From Liolophura sinensis (Eukaryota; Mollusca; Polyplacophora; Chitonida; Chitonidae), in NCBI RefSeq assembly GCF_032854445.1, contig NC_088307.1, positions 24,129,953 to 24,193,952 on the forward strand: 64,000 nt of DNA. The letters run 5' to 3'. Position 1 is the stretch's first letter. Each line of letters opens with the position of its first letter. Below are positions 12,101 to 21,400 of the stretch, piece after piece. The notes under the pieces were generated by a model. That model was given only the letters and a program-made list of their open reading frames with translations, searched no databases and had not been told where the DNA came from. Made by a program: the position numbers and the translations under genes.

Positions 12101-13903
12101 TATAGTCAGCACGCAGTTGCTAAATAACAAATGTCAGAGTCAGTTAAAACTTCATTAGGCGATGCTGAAGGTTTATGGGAATGAGAACTTCATTCATGAG
12201 ACGAGACGTACATCTTCTCATCGAAAAATGCTTTAAATCTTATAATAGTTTTTCTCTTTGAATTTATTAGAAGTGAAGAATTTAGATTTTGCCCTTTGTC
12301 TTTCTCCCATATAAGGTTTTTTTCTGTTCTCTCTGCTGTTTATCAAATACAATAAAATTATTGAAACACCGTCTATAAGCTGAGGTGCTTTCTCTGTCGT
12401 CCGCGATAACTAGGTCAGCACTGCTCTCATTTTAGAAGCCGCCGCTACAAAGTTGAAGCATAATGTCCAGCGACAGTCGAATGCCTAGATCAGCCTCAGT
12501 GGTGCTTGGATTTATTTCCAGAATTGAACATGAATCCAGTTGTACAACAACCCAATTGTAACTCTGTAAATATTTAATCAGATTCAAAATCACCATCACA
12601 ACCCCTTTGAACCAGAAATACCTAGGCTGTGCTTCTGCTGGCTGCTCAGAAACTGTATAAATGAACAGTTTAAGCAGAGGAAGAAATATCCTTCCAGTAT
12701 GTTTAGTTTCCGAGAAAACTATTTATCACTTGGCCCTTTATAACTGAAGTCTACAATTTTATCTGCCATATGGTACTGCTTAGACTGTTACACGGGAAAT
12801 AACTTTGACGTTAGAGAACTAAAGTTAATTTGACGTCACCTTGCTGTCGATAATGGAGACATGATGAAGCTGTGAAAAGACGAAGTTTCACTGAACTTTT
12901 ACTGGGTTGAAAAAAATCTTAAAAAAATATTTAATGCTGGTTTAAGATACTGTGAACGGTAGTCTTTCAGCGGACATTAGTCAGGTGCTGTCTTTCACTT
13001 GAAAGAAAAAAGCTGCAGTGATATCTCCTATAATACCCCAGTGGAGCCTCTATGGCTTAGAGCTTAGCGTGTTAGAGTAGCACAGTAACTCAAGAACCTC
13101 TCACCAATGTGATCGCTGTGAGTTCAAGTCCACCTCATGCTGGCGTTCTGTCTGGTCATTCTTGGGAAGGTCAGCCAGCAGATTTCAACCCGGTTTCCTC
13201 CCACCGTATTGCTGGCTGTCGTTGTACAAGTTAACTATTTTTGAGTATGGTGTAAAACAGCAATCAGATAAATAAATAAACTGTGTCACATTATGTTGCC
13301 TTTAACACTCACAAAATACTTGTCAACCTATCGTCAGTACTCTAGGTGGGGCTTCAGTGTGCATACATGTAGTTAGTTTACCATTTGGACTGGTTGGAGA
13401 CAACAAGTACAATGATGACCCTTACAATACCCCAAGGGGGCTTCCGGGCCTAGTGGTTGGTGTGTTAGATCGGTACAATGCTTTCTTCCTTTTTATTTAT
13501 TCCTTTCTTTCCGCCTAAACTCTGCTCGGTTTTTCTCTAATCATAATGCTCTCCGTCGTCATATAGGTCAAGTATTCCAAAGTACGGCATAAAACACCCA
13601 ATCAAACAAAAAAATCAACCTCTTTCTGTCATAGAAGTGAAATACTCTGAATAATAAAACTATAAACTTTATTGACCCAAATCTTTGTTTTAAATGCAGG
13701 TGTTCTGGTCATACATCATCGGCATGTTAACCTCCTTGGAGAGTTTAACCCTGGAGAGGATTCACAGCGTTCTGAACATGTTCGCCATGCAGGGACCAAC
13801 CACCACAGAGTTCACGCTGGCGGAACTCAAGGCCTTTCTCGACAGGAAGGTCAAGGATCAACAGCTCATCTCATCCAATGGAATTTACAGACTCGCGAAA
13901 TAA
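154..13903 (+). CDS. ANAPC2: Anaphase-promoting complex subunit 2, 3' half (7 exons, 5' end outside window)
   Basis: Cullin-like scaffold subunit of the APC/C ubiquitin ligase; it holds the RING subunit APC11 and drives cell-cycle proteolysis. Exons read from splice sites and protein similarity: 154-271, 3810-3985, 6723-7012, 8918-9077, 9944-10039, 10381-10610 and 13700-13903. All joins keep phase, giving 2 nt plus 424 codons including the TAA stop, about half of the roughly 820-aa vertebrate protein. Recognisable parts are an exon with ILELVCEPVRKYLR, an acidic linker (DDEGEDWESWMPDPVDAD), the cullin-homology segment (SDIISMLVNIYGSKELF, then CEVMLKDVADSRRIN), QFWPSFREEK and TLSWKPHLG, and the C-terminal winged helix (DRKVKDQQLIS...YRLAK). 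Every intron is GT-AG. The first two introns contain tandem arrays made of the preceding exon's 3' end. The start codon and N-terminal half lie upstream of base 1. Family assignment is secure; exact splice edges are by eye. Confidence 0.95.
209..2159 (+). repeat. 90-bp minisatellite derived from an ANAPC2 exon end and its splice donor, 22 copies
   Basis: Twenty-two units start at 209, 299, 389 and so on to 2097; two units are 89 bp. The first 63 nt of unit 1 (209-271) is the functional 3' end of an ANAPC2 exon, encoding VLDPAGVILELVCEPVRKYLR. The remaining 27 nt begins with the splice donor GTGAGT and ends CCTCAG. Later units repeat exon part plus donor. Twelve copies keep exact GTGAGT (units 1, 2, 8, 9, 12, 15-21). 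Six have GCGAGT, two GTAGTC, one GGGAGT and one ATGAGT. Copies with GCGAGT lose the in-frame TGA, so long open frames cross them on both strands; these are repeat artefacts, not genes. Confidence 0.95.
2194..3232. repeat. 65-bp tandem repeat, about 16 copies
   Basis: The unit begins ACCAAAAAGTCTTCCTGGAG and ends GATAAGCTGTTCACT. It recurs every 65 bp from 2194 with very little divergence. The main variants are TCCCAGAG against TCCTGGAG, which alternate in the middle of the array. It starts within 40 bp of the end of the 90-bp array but shares no sequence with it. The period is not a multiple of three and no coding exon source is visible. It lies in an ANAPC2 intron. Confidence 0.95.
3906..5395 (+). 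repeat. 141-bp tandem repeat derived from the next ANAPC2 exon end and donor, 11 copies
   Basis: The functional exon ends at 3985. Its last 80 nt (LEDTSNSDDEGEDWESWMPD...) plus the donor GTGAGT and about 55 nt of intron are repeated. Aligned positions fall at 3910, 4051, 4192, 4333, 4474, 4615, 4755, 4896, 5037, 5178 and 5319, so the spacing is 141 bp with one 140. Copies 1-7 and 9 keep GTGAGT, copies 8 and 10 have GTTAGT, and copy 11 has GTAATT. Reading through the first donor meets an in-frame TGA within five codons (GGG GAT GAC, read AGG GGA TGA). Confidence 0.95.
5400..6722 (+). other. ANAPC2 intron sequence; one unexplained 115-codon open frame
   Basis: AT-rich intron between the 141-bp array and the exon starting at 6723. 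It contains an open frame at 5686-6033 (MGEMCSRTIIKLLSMLIRRS...) that matches no family I recognise and has no evident splice sites. Nearby (6290-6330 and 6590-6630) is a short imperfect inverted repeat built on TTTCTCTTTAAAGA. No other gene or element is recognised here. Confidence 0.3.
7013..8639. other. ANAPC2 intron, mostly anonymous with short SINE-like tails
   Basis: Intron sequence between exons ending 7012 and starting 8918. A stretch near 7860-7900 (AAACACCAGTCAGTTAATAAATAATAAA) looks like the decayed tail of the common SINE family. Two related stretches near 7365-7400 and 8345-8420 (CTGTCGGCGACAGGTCAC; GACAGGTAGATACCTGTAGG) look like pieces of another dispersed repeat. Nothing else is recognised. 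Confidence 0.35.
8640..8866 (+). mobile_element. tRNA-derived SINE (family A), 5' decayed
   Basis: It contains the family landmarks in order: AATGACCCAATAACCAATGC, the GGTCGTGGGTTTCCCC block, a CCGTCATATAAATGAAATAT block, and a tail AACCAATCAAATAAATAAATC. The head is diverged and the B-box is weak. It lies in an ANAPC2 intron. Confidence 0.75.
9570..9836 (+). mobile_element. tRNA-derived SINE (family A)
   Basis: Nearly full-length copy with head (AATGACCCAGGAGCCTC), B-box-like GAGTTCAAGTCTAGC, the TCGTGGGTTTC core, the TAATGCTGGCCGCTGTC block and an AAATAAATAAAC tail. It lies in the ANAPC2 intron before the exon at 9944. Confidence 0.8.
10961..11536. repeat. 18-bp minisatellite, about 32 copies
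   Basis: The unit is close to GGGGCTTCATGCCTGGGT and recurs every 18 bp with substitutions. Because 18 is a multiple of three, several frames stay open. They give hexapeptide strings such as MPGWGF on + and HPGMKP on -. These open frames are repeat artefacts. The array sits in the last ANAPC2 intron (10611-13699). Confidence 0.9.
11540..13037. other. Last ANAPC2 intron, no recognised feature
   Basis: Non-repetitive intron sequence with no open frame or splice-bounded segment that I could link to a protein family. Confidence 0.4.
13038..13283 (+). mobile_element. tRNA-derived SINE (family A), full length
   Basis: The head is GAGCCTCTATGGCTTAGAGC, followed by CTCACCAATGTGATCGC, the B-box GAGTTCAAGTCC, the GGTTTCCTCCCACC core, and a tail AGATAAATAAATAAAC. 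It is in + orientation in the last ANAPC2 intron. Confidence 0.8.
13430..13616 (+). mobile_element. SINE (family A), internally deleted
   Basis: It starts GGGGGCTTCCGGGCCTAGTG and lacks the middle of the tRNA region. It resumes with CTCTGCTCGGTTTTTCTC, then CTCCGTCGTCATATAGG and a tail ACCCAATCAAACAAAAAAATC. Confidence 0.65.
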
Positions 13904-13919
13904 ATGGTCACGACCTTGA

Positions 13920-13925
13920 AATAAA
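13920..13925 (+). terminator. ANAPC2 poly(A) signal AATAAA
   Basis: AATAAA begins 16 nt after the TAA stop of ANAPC2. This is a very short 3' UTR if the signal is used. Confidence 0.6.
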
Positions 13926-14277
13926 ACTTACCTGTACATTAAAAAACAATCTTTGATGCATTCTGTTGTTTTTTACTTGTCTGAGATCACAGCGCTTGTG
14001 ACAGTCACAAAATGTAGGAGAAAAAAATATAGTAGGACATTTTACGAAGAATTGCCCCAAAATGTGACAAACTGCACATTGAGCTTTACAATTCTCATTT
14101 GTTACCTCTGAAATCTTTCCTAATTTGGCTTCACAACCTTGCATATTTCTTAAACACATAATTTGGACATAAAAAGGAAACCAGAGACACAAATTTAGTT
14201 CAAGGCCTCTGAAACCTCTGAAAATCGCAGTAGGCATCACTAAACCTCTCAAAACTATACACTGTATGTCAAAAGGT

Positions 14278-14392
14278 CTATCAGCAACCTGCGGATGGTT
14301 GTGGGTTTCCCCCAGGCTCTGCGCGGTTTCCTCCCACCATAATGTTGGCTGCCATCATGTAAGTGCAAAATAAATAAATAAATCAATAAAAC
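14278..14392 (+). mobile_element. SINE (family A) 3' fragment
   Basis: Only the 3' half is present: CAGCAACCTGCGGATGG, the GGTTTCCTCCCACCATAATG block and an AAATAAATAAATAAATC tail. Confidence 0.7.
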
Positions 14393-14399
14393 TATGCAT

Positions 14400-15051
14400 T
14401 AATATACTTTCATTCATTTTTTCAGATTAGTGTGAACAGAGTTAAAGGTGTTCAAACATATGAATTCTCAGGTGGGCTTTACGGACCTTGCTATCAGAAT
14501 TTAGGAACATCACAGGAAGTTTTTCCAGCTCTAATTATGACACTTACTAATGTTGAAGTAAGTACCCATGAGAAAAAGGTTACTGAAATAATGTTCCCAA
14601 AAATTCCTTCAGGAATCGAGGGAAAAAAGGTGATGTTACATCAGATATCATCAGAATAACTCATAAAGCCCACCATAGTATTCAAATATTTGAATGCCTT
14701 TCAATACTTGTTAAAAAAAAGTCTGACAAAATAAATGATAGTAATTTTAAGCATAATTCTCAGTTTTGTTTATGATATAAAACACCACTTCATATTTTAG
14801 CTTTCTTTTATTTTAAGACATTTCATGTCTATGAAAAATGCATTTACAAGGAGCCCGTCAGGGATTTAAAACTACGCTCACAAAGTATAGGTTCAATTTG
14901 ACAGGGAGTTTGTAGATTTGCACATACTCATTGTTTATGAGGCCTTGGTGACAATCACTGGCCAACAACTTGTAGGGCATTTTGTGCAATATGGAAAAAG
15001 ACCACATACCCTGCACCAATATGACATTTCCAAGTGGTCATTTCTTAGTCT
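14400..15051. other. Intergenic sequence downstream of ANAPC2
   Basis: It contains a 75-codon open frame (14432-14659) with no recognised family and no upstream promoter or splice signal that I can support. Nothing else is seen. Confidence 0.3.
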
Positions 15052-15380
15052 GACTGTTTTGATGGCCTTGAGCGACCGCTACAAAAGTCCTGGGAGACCC
15101 AGGATCTTTTCCGGTTTGGGTCATACCAGACTTCAAACATGGTACTTGTTTCAGGCTAGTTTGGTGTTCAGCTCTGAGATGATAAGAGTGAGGACTGGTT
15201 GGGTCAGTGTCAGTATAATGTGACTGGGTGGGGTGTCATGTCTGGTGTCTGTGGCATGATACTTCAGTGGCTGCATGGACTCGCACTGCTAGAAGAACCA
15301 GTACACAGTTGCAAGTACCACATAAAAGCCAAAGCATACAAACATATGTGCTTCAATCACAAAACTTGACTTCCTTCTTA
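15052..15380 (+). mobile_element. tRNA-derived SINE (family C)
   Basis: Its landmarks are shared with 17424-17760 and 22088-22430 and, inverted, with 51660-51995. They are GATGGCCTTGAGCG, a GGTTTGGGTCATACC box, GTGTCAGTATAATGTGACTG, GGGTGTCATGTCTGGTGTC and a 3' end AAGCCAAAGCATACAAACA. Confidence 0.7.
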
Positions 15381-15865
15381 TGAGCGAAAATTTCTTGCTT
15401 AGGCAACAGTCAAATAATTTTTACATTCATACATGCGAACATTTAAGGCTAGTCAGGTACATGTAAGTCAAGACCTGCTCACTCCCTTTAATATCGATAT
15501 TTTGCGACTGAGGTATACGTTGTAAGTGCACGGCTTGTACTAGTTACTATCGTTTTTCCATACAGAAGTATCAGCTGTGATCATCTTGATGCGCTTGGAT
15601 CAATGTCCCAGCATTCACTTCACGTAGACAAGTACAGCACGTCTCGTCAGATAGGCTGTCATTAAGTGCACATTATACAAAATACATCTACAAGGCAATT
15701 ACTGTATTTCGCCTGAAAATTTGCATTTTTCAAGTGACTCATTTCGCTTGATTCTGACTGATTCATAAATCTTATAAGACCACTTAAAAGAATTCCTTGT
15801 GAAGTTTGAATAATTTCTTACAATAAAAAACTTAAGTGTTGGCATCAAAAGTTTATAGGGCATCT

Positions 15866-16190
15866 GCTTCGGGTCGGTAGATCAGATCGGGACACACCCT
15901 GACCCTGGATCGGGACACACCTAAGCCCTTAAAAGAGAAAGTTTGGCTTCCTTGCTTGGCATTGAGCGTTAAGGGGATAGTGCAATGACTCGACCCTTAT
16001 CAGTATAATGGCTCGGGTGGGGCGCTTTCTTGCCTTCGGTAAGTCGTCGCAGTGAAGCAGCACAAGATAAAAGAGCGGTGGAAATCCGTCCTGCAACAAA
16101 GAGGCACATTACACGTACATGCACTCTAAGGACTCCTTTCCAGGCTAGGAAAGGCAATTCATACAATATCAATACGTATCAGTATATCCA
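15866..16190 (+). mobile_element. tRNA-Arg-like SINE (family B)
   Basis: It shares with the copies near 48722, 49845 and (inverted) 50800 the blocks CTTCGGGTCGGTAGATC, CTTGGCATTGAGCG, AAGGGGATAGTGCAA, TATCAGTATAATGGCTCGGG and GATAAAAGAGCGGTGGAAATC. It ends just downstream of TRUB2. Confidence 0.75.
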
Positions 16191-16217
16191 CACTGGATTA
16201 ATTACACAAAAGTTTAC

Positions 16218-16223
16218 TTTATT
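16218..16223 (-). terminator. TRUB2 poly(A) signal AATAAA
   Basis: On the minus strand AATAAA lies about 32 nt past the TRUB2 stop codon at 16255. Confidence 0.6.
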
Positions 16224-16254
16224 TTAACATATGTGACCATCAAAACTTTGAATA

Positions 16255-17273
16255 TCAAGAGCTTGATGCTATTTCACCATTCTCCAGGCGCATATCTGGG
16301 GACTGCTTTTCCTCAGGCAAGTATTTCCTGTCATCGGTGACAAACTGGCCTGGTAACAATTTGTCAAATTCTAGGTTACTACGACAAAACTGAATGTTTT
16401 CTAGTATATGCTCCAGAGTCCAGTGTTTCCGTAACAATGCGTGTGTCAGTGTAAAATGCCCGTAACGAAGTCTTAAGATTTTTGAACACACTGCCGTGGA
16501 TCGAACGCTCAGTCCGATTTCATGGATGAGATTCTTGAAGTATGCTGCATTTTCGTTAATAGAATGAATTTCCAGGGTGAAATGAGGAAGGTTGAAGTCG
16601 ATGCATTTCACACCATAAACCAGCGGTGGAGTTAGACCTGTGGTGGGACGTATTATCCCCTTGATGCCATCTCGTAAGCATCCTGGCTTTGACGATCTAC
16701 CCTTGCGAAATCAAACGCGAGCCTCGAGTGGTTGGCTTGAGTAGATGCACAAATCTTATCTACCATGGCCTTCTTGATATGGTGGTACGATGTTCTTTCA
16801 ATGATTTTTCCATGCGTTGTGAAATTCCCTGTGGCCATTCCAAACTGGCCTGTCACGTGGTACACACGAATATATCGACAGTCTCTAATCATATTGGCAT
16901 CCCGAATTCCTTTGCCGAGGCCTAAAATCTGGACTCCAGACGAGTGCTTAGAAAGACGGCTGGGAACAGCGAATAGCCGAATGTCCGAGGGGATGTAACG
17001 CGAACCTAAGACTAGCCGATGATCTGACAGGTCATGCATTTCAGCAGGCACGTCTGTCGGCACGGGGAGGATGGTATCACTATCACGGATCGCGTTGCTT
17101 GACACTCTTGCCATTTTTCTCTCATACTTATAGCATGGAAGTTTATTCAAATCCTGAGTCAGTTTGAACTTTAAGACTTCCAGGACCTGTGCAATGTGAA
17201 CACCTGTCGGCTTCTGAACACAGAAAACCCCATTCAGTGCTCGGTAAGCCTGAGGAGCCCAGTCAAACTTCAT
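16255..17273 (-). CDS. TRUB2: TRUB2-like mitochondrial pseudouridine synthase, one frameshift, catalytic Asp replaced
   Basis: TruB-family pseudouridine synthase; vertebrate TRUB2 acts in mitochondria on mRNA and rRNA-associated RNA. The first frame runs from ATG at 17273 to TAA at 16653 (206 aa). The remainder, ending at 16255, is one frame off. A -1 shift at the GGGG run (16657-16660) joins SRG to IIRP and restores continuous similarity (YEMASRG then IIRPTTGLTPPLVYGV). The total becomes about 339 aa, near the roughly 331 aa of the human protein. Recognised stretches are NGVFCVQKPTGVHIAQ, SSGVQILGLGKG, ERTSYHHI, LIHEIGL and STAVCSKI. Where TRUB2 has HRLD with the catalytic Asp, this copy has SRLS (Ser at residue 108). 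The coding region has no intron, unlike the multi-exon vertebrate gene. A TAG precedes the ATG in frame, and an acceptor-like TTTTGTAG near 17317 suggests a 5'-UTR intron. It is either a real gene with a base missing in the assembly, or a decaying copy. Confidence 0.85.
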
Positions 17274-18499
17274 CCTGCTGATCTTCTCTACAGACGCCTA
17301 CCACATCAACAATTCTGATACCTACAAAATACAATGAAACCTCAATTATATTGAATCTTTGAGAATAGATTTTTGACTTTTTCCTCATGCAATTTCATCC
17401 TGCTGTATTTAGTTGGTGGACCATTTTGGTGGCCTAATTTTTATAGCGTCTACATCGAGGTCAGGAGACCTGGGATCAAACCCGGGTCGGGTCATACTGG
17501 ACCATTAAAATGGCACTTGGTGCTTGGTGGCCTCACTCAGTAAAATGGGACTGGGTCAGGTATCACTCAGTATAATGTGACCCCCATCGAGTGTCAGTAC
17601 AATGTGACTGCTTGGGCCTCAGTATAATGTGACTGCGTGGGGTCTAAGAATAATGTGATTGCGTGGGGTGTCTTATCTGGTGTCTTTCTGCTACAAGTGT
17701 TACTTCAATGGCGGCAGCACTTTGGCGGCATGTACAAAAGGCTCCGCATCACCATTTTGCTGTAAAATTGTTTAGTATTACTTCAGTAATAACTCAAGCA
17801 TACATGTACATATGCAATTACATATATTCAGTTCGTAAAAAGTCAATTAATCTGAAATTTCATTCACATAAAAATTTCAGGTGTTTTTTTTCATTAACTG
17901 CTCACTGTTCTATACAACACTTCACTTTTCTCTACTTATAATTAAATTTTATTGATTAACAGAAATGGAACTCCTAGGTAAACCACCAACGTTTGCGTGA
18001 AATATATATGTGATTTACTTTTTTGCTGTTAGAAACCAACATCACCTTCTATTGATAGCTTGTCAATGCAAGATCTGCAGAAAGAAAGAAGTGACGGATA
18101 AGCATCATTCATAGACTACAGTGTTATCAAATTCAGACTGGTGATTCCGGTGCCAATGTATGTTCCTGTGTGATTGCACGAGAGGACAGCCTCGGTCAAT
18201 CATGCTAAAGTGGAAAGACCGACTATAAACAAATATTCTTAGCCCAGTTACACAAGTACATCACCTATTCATCTTATGTGCGCTGGTTTTGCGTCGTGTG
18301 CTAGGCACGCCATGCTTTATCCGTCATGTGCTAGGGCATACCGTATGGAACAACTACTGTCGGCAAGAGACCGGAAATAGAGCTGGGTTTTAAGTATGGT
18401 CATTTCCTTCCGGTATTACAAGGGCTAAGGTTGACGGCTGCTGTAGTACAGTGTTCGTACCAACAACGCACGTGGATTTGTTTTGGTGGCGTTGTAGTT
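17274..18499. promoter_or_regulatory. Intergenic space between divergent TRUB2 and PPIL3
   Basis: The two genes are transcribed away from each other, with 1.2 kb between start codons. Part of the space is taken by a SINE (17424-17760). The rest should hold the two promoters and any 5'-UTR exons. No TATA box is evident at a convincing distance; the PPIL3 leader exon probably lies within about 100 nt before 18500. Confidence 0.4.
17424..17760 (+). mobile_element. tRNA-derived SINE (family C), rearranged
   Basis: It carries the family C box GGATCAAACCCGGGTCGGGTC. The GTATAATGTGACTG block then recurs three to four times in degenerate form (17560-17660), followed by GGGGTGTCTTATCTGGTGTC and ACTTCAATGGCGGCAGC. 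Confidence 0.65.
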
Positions 18500-21400
18500 A
18501 TGGTAAGGTCGCATTACTGTAGCAATCAGGACATTTTAATCAGGTCACAACTGTCTCAAACTGTCAACACCATAATTCAGATTTAAAACTGCGTGGTTCC
18601 TTTGTCTGAATGACAAAAAGTACTTTATTGCATTTCATGGACTGGATGAAAACAGATCTTGTTATTGTTACAACAACAACATAATCGTGCTCTGAAGACA
18701 ATGTACATAAATCAGTTAGGCCTATACGATGGAGGTATGTATAGAAGGAAGAACAAATTGCCCAGTTAGCCCAGCGAGCCAGCCGCTGTGTCTTTCTACT
18801 CTGAATGAAACCTCCCTCGGCCAGGCAATCTGTGGTCCAATGTAGGATACCGCGCGTCACAAAAGGGCATCCGCGAGCGTGAGCCGTTCGTCTCGAAAGA
18901 GATCCCACCATGCGCACTTACTTTGAGTAAAAAGCGTCAACTCCAAATTCTGCACCCAACAAAGATATAGTGAGGTTGTATTTGTGCGTCTAAGTGGGCA
19001 TTTTAATCACATCTATAGAACTATTGTATCGGAAGATGTAGTATGTAAAGGACAGCGATATTTATTCAGCTGTAAGGAACATTGTTTATTTTTTCACTAT
19101 TTTCCGGTGTACAAAGTGCTTTAAAATTATGTTTTGCATGTTTTGTTTGTGGCATTTACCTGGTGCTGACGGATTACGGACCCTGGAAAAATTGGTCATG
19201 TTTGAGTTCCATAAACTCACATTTCCGCACAACTAATGATATCTAGTTTAGAAATATAAGATCGAGCAAATACTTAACTGTATGTGCACATGTGCCATTT
19301 TAGGTCCCCATAAGCGGTTTGTGAACAAGTTTGAGTTTTGTAAACTCTACATCCCTGTATTTCTCGAAAAGCACTGTTGGTCAGCTTTTAGGTGCACGTG
19401 CACAGCCCCCTCTGATTTTAAGTGTATAACTCACTGAAGAGGATGACCTGCTGTGAATACATGCCTCTCTGCCTCTCAAGGTTTGTTACCTTCCTGCTAA
19501 TGTTTGTCCATACGCAGTCATAACATTAATGTATATATGTAAATAGACAATCTTGCATTGTAAAACAAAAAAACAATTACCAGTTTAAATGATTTAATAA
19601 AAGTGCTGATTTGACGGGCCATGATATCCGAAAGGGAAGTAGTGGCTCTAAAACCAGTATTTCAGCAACAAAAATTGTCTATATAAGACGTGAGCCACTG
19701 CTTACGGACACATTTATGTACCGTCGTGGCAGGGGTTAATAAACTTTGGTTCATTGAAATGGAATATGAGCATGTCTAACTCCCATCGGACAGGAATGTC
19801 GTCCTTTTTTAAACCTCCACAGGGATAATATATATGTTGGCGGCACGTTGTTTTATGACTATTTAAAAATGGCTCTTTATGATGAAATCTAAGAATTGAA
19901 AATTCAAATCAACGACATGAAGTTGAGTTTTCTTTGCACGAGTAACTGCATCAGCAGATGGCCACTATTTTATCCAGATTTGATAAGGAGTTTCCAGGTG
20001 AAATGGTCCAAAGCCAAAATATGTATTCCAAATCATCATCAGGGAAACAGAAGAAATGAGACATAAACAGCCTTGATTTTGTCAAATATGAAGACAAAAC
20101 ATATCGACGGAAATTCCAACATGATTTGTATGTCATGGTGAAAATATTAATGCATCACATTTCAATTCACTGCATTGAAGCACTGTGACCTACTCATGTC
20201 CGTTACTGAAAGGGAACTAATGAATCGATGAAAAAGTTATTAAATCGATGAAAAAGTCTTTATATTAGAACTGTTTAAAAATATACTTAAAAAAAAACCT
20301 TTCTAGTGTTTTAGTCCATGGGCCAGACATGATATTGGTACCAGCTGAGGTGGCCAAACCTAATTGGTATCAACATGTTTGTAGGGTCAGTAGAAGTAAA
20401 TTAAGACATGATAGCCTTTCTGCAATGGTAGCTTTATCATACATTTTGATAAAATGAAAAATCACCTTACAAGGCGTTGCGCAAATGACAAAAAGCAAGA
20501 GAAAGGTCAGTATATCGTGGACTCTCGGTTAGTAATATTATAAGACCAATTTAAAAGGGTGGTTTGTATTGTTTATTAAACAAAGATTTAGCAGTCCACA
20601 TTTTGTCTTTATTTCATATACACTATTAGCTGAATATTGAGTTGACGTGTACATTTACATGTAGAATTTGCAAGGTTTATATGTTCATCTGTGTACTTGT
20701 TTTATTAACAACCTTTATTACCATGAGTTAAGGTAGATTAGCTCAGGTAAGTAAACATTTGTGTCATTTCCTTATACCTGTGATCTACAAGTCTCAAAAC
20801 TACAATGTCAGAGCTTTGATCAGATATTTTGACCCTCCATTAAGAACACTTGTAATTGAAAGTTCCACCATTGGAAGGACTCTGTAGGTAATACTGTAGA
20901 GTGTAAATGTCTACTTTAAAGTTAGACAAAGAAAAATAAATACTATTATGAGGCATATGTCAGATGAAATACTTTTCTTTCAATTTTTTTACAACATGGT
21001 AAATTACCTTTAAAACACTGGATACTTGAGTGGAATCATTCTGATCATAGTGTGAACAGTGACGTCACATAAGGTTTTTTGCCAATGGATAAATGCAGTC
21101 TGCTAACTACTACATTAAAATGCACAGGGATTCTACTGATGGACTATAAGCATCCCCGAGGCCTGGTCTGTTTGCATTGTTTTAATGTGATTGGATGTTA
21201 AATGTGATGACAACACAGTATTTTGAGTAATTCTGGACCAGTGACATCTAATAAATTGCAATTAACATCACTGAATATTTTTTAACCTGATTCTGCTTAA
21301 GCCATGGTGCTAGGGGCATATAAATTGCTACCATTTTTGCTGCAAAAGTTAATGAAAATGCACATTGAAAAACTTTTCTTATAAGGAATGTTCTCCTTCC

